From Rotaria sp. Silwood1 (Eukaryota > Rotifera > Eurotatoria > Philodinida > Philodinidae), in assembly GCA_905250075.1 (NCBI GenBank), contig CAJNOP010000003.1, positions 5,788,207 through 5,852,206 of the forward strand: 64,000 nt of DNA. Direction: 5' to 3'. A program made the translations under genes and the position numbers. How positions within the stretch are numbered: the first letter of the stretch is position 1; every line of letters starts with the position of its first letter. Positions 11,956 through 23,638 of the stretch are shown here, piece by piece. The notes under the pieces were generated by a model. It made no database searches. It had not been told where the DNA came from and saw nothing but the letters and a program-made list of their open reading frames with translations.

Positions 11956-13308
11956 ATGATTAAAACAACTCTAATCTGTACTAGTATTGCTTTATTTCTT
12001 CTCGCTTTTACATTAATTTGTCATATTGTGGCAATGGTATATCCGCGATGGAAGTAAGTATTTTATTTTTCTCGAATACAATTAAGATTTTTGAAAATTT
12101 TTTTTAAATGATAAATACAGTGTTATAATGTAACAAAAACGTAACTACGTTACATCAATCCGTTTAATTTGTTGCGAGATGTGCTTGAAAGCAGAAAATT
12201 GAAAAAATTGAGTCTTAAAAGTACAAAAATTCAAAATTGATGAAGCCCTAGAAATTTTCTGGTTTTTATTTTGTACTCAGAGCAATGATCTCAAATAAGG
12301 CTTTATCAGATAATAATTATGAAGAAATTGCTTTTGAAAGAAAAAGATATTCTTCAACTAAAACAAAAATCGACCAGAATCTATTTTTGAAAGATATGTA
12401 TATTTTTAAATCTTATTTCTTTTATATGCCATAGAAAGATTTATAGTAAAATTCAAAAGAAATTTCATCGTGAGAGTCATTACTGAGATGAGTGATTATT
12501 TTGAATAATTAATATCAGATTTTTTTTTTAATCTTTACTTTTTTTAATTAAAAACAAATATTAAAATTCTAGAATATATGAACATCGTAAGGAGCCAAGT
12601 GATAAAACAATGTTCGTTGGTATATTTGATCGTTGTGAATATCAACGGAGTAACAGCAGTTCTTTCTTCAATAAAACTGATCTCATTTGTAATCATAATA
12701 AATATTGTTTTTTCAACAATGTTATATGTTATAATCGAATAAAACCATTTGTAGAATCATCCCCTGATATACAAAAAATCTGTAATATTAACAAAAATCC
12801 ATATAATTGTGAGTATTCACCCATAACAAAAGGTCTTATTGCATGCACTATAATTGCTGCTTGCACACTTGGTATATCATTATTGTTAGTTTTTTCACAC
12901 ATACTGATTAATGAATTTAAGTACAAAATTCATATATTCGTAGCAGTTATCACTATATTTTTATTGTGTCTTGGATTCATATTTATTCTTATAACACTTA
13001 TTTTACTTGGTTCAACAATGTCTGATGATATATATCAATATCGTTATAATTTAGATTTTCGTTCATCATATGACCGTATGTTTATAGATTAAACTTATGT
13101 CTGAACGTCACACAATTGCTTTTGTTTTCTTTTAGCTTCGACAAAAGATGTCCTTAAAAACAATATCACAACCGAAGTTGATAAATATTATGACATTCGT
13201 CTTGATTGGTCAGGTGCTTTAGAAATCATAGCATTAATATTATCAAGTTTTACATTAGTTACACAAATCATCTATCTAATTTCTACATATCGCAATCGAA
13301 TTGGTTAA
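11956..13308 (+). CDS. Four-transmembrane protein, PMP22/claudin-like
   Basis: Exons 11956-12053, 12573-13075 and 13136-13308 join in phase to about 257 residues. The first exon is almost entirely TM1 (LICTSIALFLLAFTLICHI) and ends VYPRWK. A cysteine-rich extracellular loop follows, with GIFDRCEYQ where PMP22/claudin proteins carry G-L-W-x-x-C; six further cysteines are spaced through the loop. TM2 (LIACTIIAACTLGISLLLVF), TM3 (VAVITIFLLCLGFIFILITL), a short second loop and TM4 (GALEIIALILSSFTLVTQII) complete the tetraspan layout, with a very short cytosolic tail. The topology and the loop motif suggest the claudin/PMP22/EMP superfamily of junction or membrane-organising proteins. Sequence similarity to any named member is low, so no gene symbol is given. 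The 519-nt first intron is long for this window. Confidence 0.72.
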
Positions 13309-13548
13309 AAAAAAATTTTTTTTTTGTCGACATTTCATTTTTTTTAAAACTTTTGGGTAAATAGTAGAATATTCTTTAGAAAAAAAAGAAAATCAACTTA
13401 ATGAATCATTTTACATACTATAAAAAGAAAATCTTTTACTTTTCATTTCATTGTTTTTTTTTTCACACTAGTTTTTATTAATGTTCATTTATATTTATTT
13501 ATATATATATTAATAGATATTAAAACTTGATATTGATTTTTGTTTCTT

Positions 13549-16500
13549 CTAATTTCCTTGAAGACGATGAAGTGTCGATATGTCGGGTTTCCATACACCG
13601 GAATAGACTTTGGCTGGTTGATTATCTAGACGAGAAAGACTGATTTGTACTTTGACATCTTGAATATTATAATCTCCAAGTTTGGTATTGTTATTACCAG
13701 TTCGATTTTTCTTAGACTTTTCATTAGCACGAATTGATGATAGGTCTTGGTGTTTACCTACTGAATTTGTTTCATTTGATTTATCATGAAGATCAGCATC
13801 TCTTGGTGATTGAATGATAACATTGACAACAGGTGTGTCTAAATCTTTTTGTTTAAAAAAACAAAAGACAAAAGTTAAACAAAAACACAAGAATTTTAAT
13901 GAATAAAAACTAGAAAATTTACCTTCAACATGATCATGTGTTTGTTGTCGACGTTTTTTATATGATGAAGTTTGTTTAACAAGTAATTTAATTGCATTTT
14001 CAAGTCGTGATTGTTTTGATTGTAATTCATTAAATTTCTTTTTTGATTCTTCTTCTTGACGAGATAATTTATTTTGTAATTCACGAATTTTACGTGATTT
14101 ACTTTCATCATCTTGATTTGAAGATAGTTTTATTTTATGTGATGATGAAAATAATTCTTGTTGTTGTTGATGTTGATCATCATCACTATTTTCATCTTTG
14201 TGATATTTATTTTTATTTTTATTTTCATTGATATTGTTTAAATGATGATTGTCATCATCATCATCATCATTGAATTGAATAGATTCAATACGATGTCTTT
14301 GTTTGTGACTTGAAGGTGGTCGTCCAATAGGTGATTGAGGTTTTTTTGATTGTGTTTTTGTTTTTGTTGATGATGCTGATCGAGGTCGTCGTCGATCATC
14401 ATGAAGTTGTATTGTATCAATAGATTCTTCATGATCATCTTCCTGTTGATTATGTTCATCTTTATGATATGAATCATTTTTCTTATTTAATGAACCTTCG
14501 TCAAATGATGTATGTGATCGTTGATGATAATTTTGATAAGCACGTTTATAAGTTGTTGCATTTTGTGGTGATAATTTTAAATAATCATTATTGTATTCTC
14601 CACCATTCCATGTATCATTTAAACTAATATCCGTTTGTTGTTCTTCATCAATAGATGGTAAAACAGGTGCAGATCGATTAAGAGTATCTTGAATAAATTT
14701 TTTCGAGGCATGTTTTTCTTCATTTTTTTGTCTTAATTTAAAAAAAAGAACATAAAAAAGCTATTCATTCAGCAGAGATGATTTATTGAATTTCGCTTTT
14801 ACTTTTCAACAAAATTTGATAATGAATTAAGATCAACAGATTGTTGAGTTTGAGAGGATGTACGTTCAGATTCTTTTAATCCACGTAATGCAGAATTAAT
14901 CATTGTACGAGCTTGTTCTTTTTCTATAGAAACAATTTTAAAAAATATTTATGATAGATTCGTTCAGACTAAATATACCAGCTGGTGAAGCTGAAACAAG
15001 CCATGATTGAACATCTTCCAAATGATCCGTACCAAGTAATTGACAAAGAACTTGTAACATCTATTTTATCGAAAGGTTACATATCTAATCTTAATGTACT
15101 TATATAAAAATACTTGATCACCAATAGTTTTTTTTCTTTTAAGTGTTTATTAAAAGTAAATCTATCTTAAAAGTCTTATTATTAGACTGTAAGTATAGTT
15201 TAATGCCAAGTCGATATACTGCATTTATGATAAAAAAGCACTAATATTTATGTTAAGTAATACAGTGAAAATTCTTAAGAAATGACATAACATGTTGTTT
15301 TTTTCAACGTGCTTTCATTAATGGACCCTATGACATAATTTAAAATCTTTACAAAGAATAAAAATATGTGAAGTATACAATGTAAATGCATCGAAAACGA
15401 CGTAATTGATTCGAGTTGTTTTCTTAAATAATAACAATCTTAGTTTTCTATAGAAATTGAAAAATTAAAAACTGATCATTAAAAAACCTCATGATTTTTC
15501 GTATGTACAATGCTTATCTCTTAATCACTAGTACTATTCCTTTTTGAAATTAGCATATTCTTTTTTTTGTATTCAACTGCAAAGCAAATATTGATTATTT
15601 ATATGACTTGAATGCAAAATTTGAAGAAAAACTCATCACTAAATTCAGAGTAAACATTTCAAACTTAATGTGTCTTTATATTTAAAAATATCTTAAAACT
15701 ACCGCCTTTCGTCTGATAGAAGTTCCATGGCTTTTTTGTTTTTGTACTACTTCAACAATCATTTAAATTGTTTTGTTTCTAACACACCTCAAAAACTTAT
15801 TTATTTATTTAAAGTTTATTTTAATTTGATTCCTAAATCACAGCCTTGCGTTATGTCAATAAAATCTTTCTTACAAGCGTTTTTATCGTAAGATATTTAC
15901 TCTCATCTCTTAGATCTGTACCCATTACATTGAGGTGTATAGTAAACAAAAAAAGATTCTTTATCAAAAATTTCTTTTTCTTACCCACATTTCTCTTTCA
16001 TTTTCAGGTACATGAAATAACACATCTGAATATGCTGTACCATGTTTAGAACCTGTACGACCTCTTGATAATGCAGCGCCTTCATTGAAACGACCTGTTC
16101 GTGTTGAATAATGAGCTCCAGAACGTGATGCATGTTGTTGATCAGCAGTTGATGTTGGTGGTTTATTTGAATGATGTTTATCTTCATCTTTTTCTAATCC
16201 TAATCCACTAGCTGTTGCTAAAGCTGCCAATTCTTGTTTCCAACGTTCTGTATCATGAACTTAATGAAAAACAAAATTTGTAACACAAATGAATAATATA
16301 TGTATATGTGTATATATATATAAGAAACTTACTAACGCCATGAGTATTCCAAAAACCCATTGGAGGGACTAGTCGTTCAGCACGACGTGGAGTTTCAAAT
16401 GCAGGTAAATTAGTTCTATTAAAATTCAGTGAACTAGAACGCATCGAACTAATTACCGATGGATCATCATTTACATTACATATCAATGCTCCATTTAATC

Positions 16501-16681
16501 CTAAATGAATAATTAAGATCAATTAGAATAAAAAAAGGACTCATGATAAGTAATCATATAGTATACCTTCAATATGACGCACACGTTTTGGTTTAGCAGT
16601 ATTTCGAATAAAGAACATATTCGATGAAAGTTTTCCGAAACGAGAACCAGGACGTGAAGATGTTTGCTCAAAAAGTGACAT
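13549..16681 (-). CDS. TBATA: TBATA/SPATIAL-family protein with long C-terminal coiled-coil extension
   Basis: Seven minus-strand exons fit with correct phases: 16567-16681, 16333-16500, 15985-16259, 14979-15060, 14803-14923, 13923-14731 and 13549-13844, about 621 residues. Three blocks match vertebrate TBATA (thymus, brain and testes associated): RFGKLSSNMFFIRN with VRHIEGLNGALICNVND; ERWKQELAALA followed by YSTRTGRF; and LQVLCQLLGTDHLEDVQSWL with a helix KEQARTMINSALRGL. Vertebrate TBATA is about 350 residues. Here a 270-residue exon adds Asp/His/Gln-rich low complexity and a coiled coil (KIRELQNKLSRQEEESKKKF), and a last exon ends VYSGVWKPDISTLHRLQGN. Mouse work links TBATA to neddylation and cell proliferation; the role here is unknown. 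Intron 3 (15061-15984) is 924 nt and shows no internal gene. Family assignment is confident; the extension could be lineage-specific. Confidence 0.86.
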
Positions 16682-18065
16682 AATTTTCTAATTATAATCA
16701 AGTTAGTAATTTTTTCTTGATATTTCAAATACTACTAAAGTCGCATATACTCACTGTTTTTCAATTAGAAAATATCTTATTATTTATTTGAATCGAATAA
16801 CAGAATATGCGTATTTCTTTTTCTTTTTTTTTTCTCTCACTATTTCGTTTGTTGTTTTAATAAAACAAAGCGATGTGTACAGATTTAAATGTTATTTTCA
16901 AACACTACGTTTGTATTATGTGTCAACAAAACGAATAAAAAATTGAAACAATAGTAAAATGTATCTAGCTACACATTAATTCTTTTCCTTTCTTTGTTTT
17001 TCTAAATGTCGAAGTTTTTATGTCGAAAAAGAGCAAGAACAAATTATACAAGTAACAATATACTGTTTTTTTATTCGTACTTACATTTAATTGCTATGTT
17101 CAAATTTTAGTGTCACTTTCGATTTAAAGGTGAATAACGCATCTCATAAAAAGTCACTATTCATCCAATTTTGTTCTTTTTCTTTTTTCTCTTTCTTTCG
17201 TTTTCTTCTTGTTAGAAGATTTTTAAAAAAAAAAGGTACACTTAATTTTAAAGAGCATTCAACAAGTTTGTTGTTTTTTTCAAACACTTCGATGTTTACT
17301 TGCCTACGAACATCTCATAGCAACATCGTTTACGACATTGCATATATACATATGATTCTGCATTTTTTAAAAAGAAAAGTTTTTTTCTTTTTTTTTCTCT
17401 TCACTGTTGGCTTCTATTAAAAAGTGATGAAGAAAACAAAAAGTAGACATTACACTATTTATGTGTATGTTTGCATGCATTTTCCTTTTCTTTTTTTATT
17501 GCTGCAAATCAACAATTTTAAATTGATGATAGAATAGTACATTTATTTTTCACTAAAATAAGACGCAAAAATAACGGATGCGATTCAATACGACAAAAGA
17601 AAAAAGAAACAAGAGAAAAAGAACAATGCATTTCAATTAATAAAATATAGCATTTGAAATATATGAATAGCTAATGGAGAATCAATCATCATATTATGTG
17701 TGCGAGAAAAACAAGATAACGACTTTTTCCTAATAAATGCATGTTCAATACAGATATATTCTCGCTCCGTCTTTTTCTTATTTCACATTTAGCTTCCGGC
17801 CACTGTCGACTGGATTGACACAACTAATGCGTACTAATAAAGTTTTCTAATCGACTACGACTGGAAAAAGAAAGATAGAAAAAAAAAAAGACATTGAGAG
17901 CATTTATAGAAATGTAAAGACGTCTGGTTTTGCTTGTCAACTTCGATATGAGATCAATTTACATAAAAAGATGATCAATTCTCAAGGATTTAGTTTTGTT
18001 TCTTTATCATTTGCCATCTTGTTGTCATGTTCGTCTAGTAGATTGAGTCAAATCAGAAAAAAAAC
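16682..18065. other. Divergent intergenic region between TBATA and the Cys-loop receptor
   Basis: About 1.4 kb should carry two promoters. It is rich in poly-T and poly-A runs and short ATATAT tracts. No exon or RNA gene is recognised. The open frame at 17091-17420 is dominated by F, S and K codons from T/A runs and is not convincing. Confidence 0.5.
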
Positions 18066-20595
18066 ATGACATATTTAACTAAGCCGTTTAATGTCCTACG
18101 AGAATTATCTATAATCTTGCTATGTACTAATATATTATTTTCACATGTGAGTACAAATGAAGTTGAACTTCGACGATTATTGTTTCATAAACGATTATAT
18201 GATCAATATGTTTGTCCAGAAGCAGGCGTTACTAAAGTTCATACGAACTTAATTTTACTTCAAATTGAAAGTGTTAATGAAAAAGCACAGGTTTTTGTTT
18301 TATTTTTACTTTTGATATTTTTGAATAATCATTCGATTTCCAAGTATAGATTGTAACAAGTAATATTCAATTGACATGTGCATGGTGTGATCCATATATG
18401 TCATGGAATGTTAGTCATTTTAATATAACTGAACTTTCAGTTGGTTCAGGTTATTTATGGACACCTGATGTTATTGTTGTCAATTCAGCTGATGGAAAAT
18501 ATTCTCGAAATCGAGAAAATTATGCACTTATTCTTCGACATGATGGTATGTATATATATAGAGGCCAGCTATAAACGACGATCTAGTAAAAGTTGCATTT
18601 TTTTAATCGTTTCCCTTTAGTTCGAATTCGTCCGATTTTATCGACTGCTTTCTAGGCATCCAGTATAAAAAGAAAACAAATTTCTAGAAAGTGACTGCTT
18701 GCTCAAATATACTGCTCCCTTTTTATTAAATAACAGTTCACTAAATAAATATATCAAAAATAGAAATGAATAAATACACATTCAACAAATACCACTATAA
18801 TATGTTGCAAAGTTTTTGTTTTTGAAAACAGATTGTTTTTCTATGTGCAGAGAATAGTAAAAATAAAAATGAAATTCAATATGAATGACACTCAACGATT
18901 TAGAGACTAGCTATCTATCAATGTAACATAATCTTCAAGTATTTCAGCATCTTATTGATATTCAACTGCTTCATTCAATTCATGTTTTTTGAATTTAAAA
19001 CATATAAATTAATCTTCAAAATTTCCTCGAAAATTGATTGAAACAAAGAAAAATATTAATAGTAAGTGTCTGAATGTTCAGAAATGTTTGCTTCCACTAT
19101 TCTCTATTCAATTTTGATGCATTCGACTCCAACCTACTTTTTCTAGATGTTCTTTATGGATGAGCCGATAGTTTCTGTTCAAGTTCAAAGAGAATTTTCA
19201 GTTAATAACCGGTAAAAAAGGTAACCTTGAACGGAAATTCTATTTCTACAACTATTGAGACATTAGTATCCGAATAATCTTCTTATTTACAAAGCATATT
19301 GAAGTATGAGATGGTGAATTGAGATTTTATTTTTCTATAAACATCTTAAAAGATTGTTCAGTTTTGAAAAACAATATATATTTTAAATAAAAATCCATAG
19401 TAAATATATATTTCTTTCTGCTTTTTTAGGTTATGTTCGATTTATGTTTCAAGATTTATGGAAGACAATTTGTAAAGTTCGTTCAACTTATTTTCCATTT
19501 GATCAACAGAATTGTACAATAATAATTCGTAGTGGTTCACATGATACTCAGTCAATTAAATTTATACAACGACGTCCTATTCAAGCTCGTTCATTTATAC
19601 GTGGTGAATGGGAATTAATTCATTCTTATACAGAAATAACTGATGAACGTGTATCAGATTTTGGTGAAGTTGATTATAGTCTTGTACGTTTTACATTAAT
19701 ATTAAAGCGTAATCATTTATATTATTTAATAAAAATTATTTTACCATTTACACTTGTTTCATTTGTAACATTATTTACATTTTTATTACCACCACAATCA
19801 GGTGAAAAATTAACATTAAATGTTACAATATTATTATCATTAGTTATTTATTTACAATTACTTAGTGAATATATACCAAAATCTGATGATGAAATTCCAA
19901 TATTAACATTATTTTGTAATGCAAATTTTTTTTTAGTTTTTTTATCATGCATTATGACTGTTTATGTTCTATATTTATATCATCGTCCCTCAACATCACA
20001 TATAGCCTGCGTACCAATATATATGAAAATAATCTTACTTGATTATATAAGTCCATTTATTTATTGTAGTATAAATAAGTATAGAAGAAAACAAGCATTA
20101 GTAAACAAACCTTCTGAAAGAAATCATCCAAGGCGTTTAAGTAGTATTGAAAACAATATATGTCATATTTTTTCTGTAACACCATCGATTCGAACAACTA
20201 ATCAACAGGTAATTAAAAAAACAAAATAACATAAAATCGAGTATTTCTAGATTTTTTTTTTAAAGGCTATTGAAATACTTAAATGTTTACAACAAATAAA
20301 AACATTTATACGTACACAATGGTTATTACCATTACAATTACATAATGAACAGGAAATTGGAAATGATTTATTGAAAATTGATAATCAGCAGCGTTTACAT
20401 GAATGGCAACAAATAGCATTAGTTCTTGATCGTCTTTTTTTTTTATTATTTATTGTAGCTATGCCATGTACAACTCTATTATTTGTATCAGCACATTTAT
20501 CAATTGCAAATGATTTTCGTTCAAATTTAACAAATATTAAAATACATGCAGCTGATGCAAAATGTGATTTAATATATAAACCTATGTTACAATAA
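18066..20595 (+). CDS. Cys-loop ligand-gated ion channel, nicotinic acetylcholine receptor-like subunit
   Basis: Exons 18066-18290, 18350-18545, 19430-20208 and 20266-20595 join to about 509 residues. A hydrophobic leader (LSIILLCTNILFS) precedes the extracellular domain. Loop A region LWTPDVIVVNSAD is typical. The Cys-loop, CKVRSTYFPFDQQNC, has the invariant 13 residues between cysteines and the PFD core. M1 starts LYYLIKIILPFTLVSFVTL. M2 reads GEKLTLNVTILLSL with Glu at -1', which predicts a cation-selective pore; M3 and a long intracellular loop follow, and M4 (LDRLFFLLFIVAMPCTTLLF) lies near the C-terminus. Loop C lacks the adjacent cysteine pair of alpha subunits, and the loop B Trp position falls in RSGSHD. 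It is therefore a non-alpha or orphan subunit. The 884-nt second intron splits the ligand-binding domain. Confidence 0.9.
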
Positions 20596-20600
20596 AAAAT

Positions 20601-20990
20601 TTATTTTATTGATTGTTCTATGAAACATCGATATAAATGATACGGTTTTTCATTATGTATATAGGATCGTTGACCATAAAGTGATTGAAATTCTCGATTA
20701 TATAGTGAACGATATTCATTTTCATCAGTAAAATCAATTATTTCAATATATTGTCGATTTAAATTATCAACATGAAGAATATTTTTTAAAATAAATATTA
20801 TAAAATCAAAACTAATAAAAAAGAAAAGAATTGTAATTGTGATCCAATATGATGAAGAATTTTGTGATAATCGAAAAAAATGAGTATTTTGATTAAGAAT
20901 TTTATTATATGATATGTTTGAAAGATTTAATACAAGTTCATAACACAGGTTTTCCGTATTATTACAAACTAATTCTATTGATGGATTCAT
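20601..20990 (-). CDS. Small single-pass membrane protein, family unknown
   Basis: Intronless frame of 129 codons whose stop is only 5 nt from the stop of the receptor gene on the other strand. Residues 1-48 are polar with several N-glycosylation sequons (CNNTEN, LNLSNIS, NSSSY) and cysteines. One hydrophobic segment (WITITILFFFISFDFIIFIL) comes next, then a 60-residue tyrosine-rich tail (FQSLYGQRSYIHNEKPYHLY). This arrangement suggests an extracellular N-terminus and a cytosolic tail. Codon choice resembles neighbouring genes. I recognise no family. It could be a real lineage-specific gene or, less likely, chance coding in a 3' UTR. Confidence 0.55.
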   Translation of the reverse strand: MNPSIELVCNNTENLCYELVLNLSNISYNKILNQNTHFFRLSQNSSSYWITITILFFFISFDFIIFILKNILHVDNLNRQYIEIIDFTDENEYRSLYNREFQSLYGQRSYIHNEKPYHLYRCFIEQSIK

Positions 20991-22443
20991 AGTTCTATCT
21001 TTTTTTGTTTTTTGCGCCTAAGTTGCTTTGAATTATTTGAATGATTAACTCAATCAAAATTCTTCACAATCAACGAGACAATCACTTCAAGTGATACATC
21101 ACATTGTTGAACGAAAGCGACGGCATTAAAGGTTATTGACTATGCTCATTATCAATTAGAGCATAAGTGATTCTCTTAGACCTTTATAGATTGTTTTTCT
21201 AGATAATCGATTTTGAAAATAAATAGAAATTAATTTTTGATTAGTCTAAATTATAGAGCATATCAAATTATCTACCAAATGGATAAATTTTTCTGTTTTA
21301 AATCAATGTTTTTTATTTTTTGAAAAGAAAATACAGTCATTTGAATTTTTACAAAAAAAAGATTACGAGATCTTACGAATTGACCGAAAAATTTCAAATT
21401 TCAACTTCTTTTTTTTCGAACATTATTCGACAATCTGAAGTCTTTCGAATTGTAAAGTACCAATATTGCAAAGCTCGAGTGGAAATGACTTTGATTTTAT
21501 TAATACACCATTGGATAGAATGTGATTATTTGATGGCTAATATATGGATTTTCAATTATTTCCATTGTTTTGTATGAGAGGAAACTTGAAAATACTTGTA
21601 GAGTATAAAAATGGATAAAACTGCTTATAATAGAAATATTAAAATATCCTACCACTTTTTATTGTCGAAATATTTCAAGTTAAATTTTCTTTCTTACTTG
21701 CTATCTAAAGCTCAGTACAACAGTTATATTTTGTTATCAAATATTTTCTGTTATTAGCTCGAAAACAAAAACTTTTGAGCTAAACGAAAAATCTCTGCAG
21801 AAATTCTTATCGAATTCAGCCATTTTGACTGCTAGACCGTCAAAAAATATAGTTTCTCAAAACGGATACTACTTAAACTAGATGATATTCGAGTAAAATT
21901 CGAATACAAAATGCGATACAAAGCACAATTGTTCATCATCGGAAAAGGGTATGGGGATGTAGAGCAACACACGTACACTTCGATTCAAGCTATTTCAATG
22001 TTAGTCTCAGTATTTGCCATTGATTTTTTTACTCAAGTTAATTGTCAAACATCATCTGAATACGTTCTTGATTAACTTTCACATCAAATTTATCGATTCT
22101 TTCAGAAACAAGATTTTCTCTAACCTTTTGCTTCTAAAGAAGAAGAAATAAAAATATAATTTAGGTGAATTGAATCGATTATTTATATCGAATTGTTTCG
22201 TCGGCGAGTCTCTTTTAAGTCATTATGTCCATAGAATTTATATTAGTGATTTTGAAGACAGTTTCTCTGTGATAAATAAACAAATGAATTTAGTGAGTAT
22301 TTTTTGATATAAAACAAAAGATGATTATCCTTTTATTCACGATGTGATCATTCAAAGTGAAAAACAACATTTAGAACGCCCCTGCGCATTATGTCACCGT
22401 CAATTAGATTCTGTTTGGAAAACACTCGAATTTTATTTACCAT
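20991..22443. other. Intergenic region, nothing recognised
   Basis: AT-rich sequence with no splice-compatible coding exons. The open frame at 21320-21577 has no recognisable motif. Confidence 0.5.
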
Positions 22444-22520
22444 AGTCGCTATGGCTGAATGTTTAAGATGTTCGACCCCTATCTACAAGATACTGTATTC
22501 GAACCTCGACACCATCAGAC
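22444..22520 (+). pseudogene. tRNA-like relic (possible SINE head)
   Basis: TATGGCTGAATGTTTAAG resembles the internal promoter A box and D arm of class-II tRNAs (TGGC..AG.GGTTAAG). About 35 nt downstream, TATTCGAACCTC resembles a B box/T loop. The T stem and acceptor stem do not pair, so this is not a functional tRNA. It may be a decayed tRNA gene or the head of a tRNA-derived SINE. Confidence 0.35.
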
Positions 22521-22711
22521 ATAGAATGACCTTGGACAAGTTACTAACGACTGTTTGTCTCGGATCACTCATTCGATAGCACGCTGATTACGTATGACAT
22601 ACACAAAAAACTCTTGTGGTTAGTATCTAGTTAGTCAGTACGAATGGGGAACCTAAGTGATTAAGCAGGAGGAATTCTGAATCAGACTGGCTTTCTGTCC
22701 AGAGCTACAGC

Positions 22712-23638
22712 TATAGTACTTTGGTCCGCAATTCAGGTTGAGAGAGGTTTTGTTTAGTCACTTCTCCTGAAACGATTTTCCATTATTTTATCATCATACT
22801 AATATGTTGGCTAGGGAGCACTATGAACTATATAGTGGTATAATATGAGTAACAGATCATCGAGCCGTAGTTATAAAAAGATTAAAAGAAAATATGTGCA
22901 AAAAAAAAAGTGTGACATAAATTTTTCAAATTTATATATTTTATATAGGCAACAATTGATTTATACAGAAAAAACAACATTTTAAATGTCTATCAAGGAT
23001 TCTAATCACAAAGTTCAGATGTGGTTTTCAAAATATTTGTATATTAATAAAAGTTATAAAATGCTATCGTTTGCTTCTATATTGATATCATCATCTTCTT
23101 TTTTTTCGTCAATTCCTTCGTAATTCTTCACATTCTTTATGTTATTTATAGATTTTTCCAGCAGGGGATCATCGTTAATAAGCATATCACATGATTTATG
23201 AGCATGTGCAATCATTTTTCTCATCATTCCAGTCGATATTCTTTCATGGTGACCACCACCTTTGTCAGGATCAACGTCCATTTTTATTATAATGCAGCAA
23301 TTAAAAACAATTAATTAAATCGCTATTGGCTAATACTAGCTACTGTGTATAAGTAAATATTTAATCAGGAAAAATATAAGAAATGCATAGCATTGATACA
23401 AAAAAATCAAGATATTGATAAGCGTCACTTATACATAAAATGAGTCATTATTTCTATCTCTTAATAGCAATCGTTTGTTGGAATAGCGTTAATTGCAGCG
23501 CACCGCCGTCTCTATACAGCCATAGGCACAACATATAATAAATATCTTTTATTGAATATAAAAAGCAGAAAAGATCAAAAAATACCAAAATTGAAAAAAA
23601 TCAAGATTTCAACCTGAATTGCGGACCAAAGTACTATA
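22712..23638. mobile_element. Non-autonomous DNA element with 28-bp terminal inverted repeats
   Basis: The 28 bases at 22712-22739 (core GTACTTTGGTCCGCAATTCA) recur exactly as the reverse complement at 23611-23638. The 927-bp unit contains no transposase. TATA at both outer ends makes the target duplication ambiguous (TA or TATA). A TA duplication would suit the Tc1/mariner group, but the superfamily cannot be fixed from one copy. The interior is AT-rich apart from a 75-codon frame on the minus strand. Confidence 0.8.
23054..23281 (-). CDS. 75-residue acidic ORF inside the inverted-repeat element
   Basis: The frame starts MDVDPDKGGGHHERISTG, continues through a predicted helix (MMRKMIAHAHKSCDML) and ends in an acidic, Lys-rich tail (YEGIDEKKEDDDINIEANDS). 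Its composition is far from the F/L/I/K bias of chance frames in this AT-rich DNA. No known transposase, zinc-finger or DNA-binding motif is visible. It could be a captured host exon, a remnant of an element-encoded protein, or a small host gene into which the element's ends were mobilised. I do not recognise it. Expression is unproven. Confidence 0.4.
   Translation of the reverse strand: MDVDPDKGGGHHERISTGMMRKMIAHAHKSCDMLINDDPLLEKSINNIKNVKNYEGIDEKKEDDDINIEANDSIL

Noticed and set aside
14043..14477. Frames rich in M, I, Y and H in both directions
   Set aside because: Shadows of the low-complexity TBATA exon, whose own reading frame is spliced in phase at both ends.
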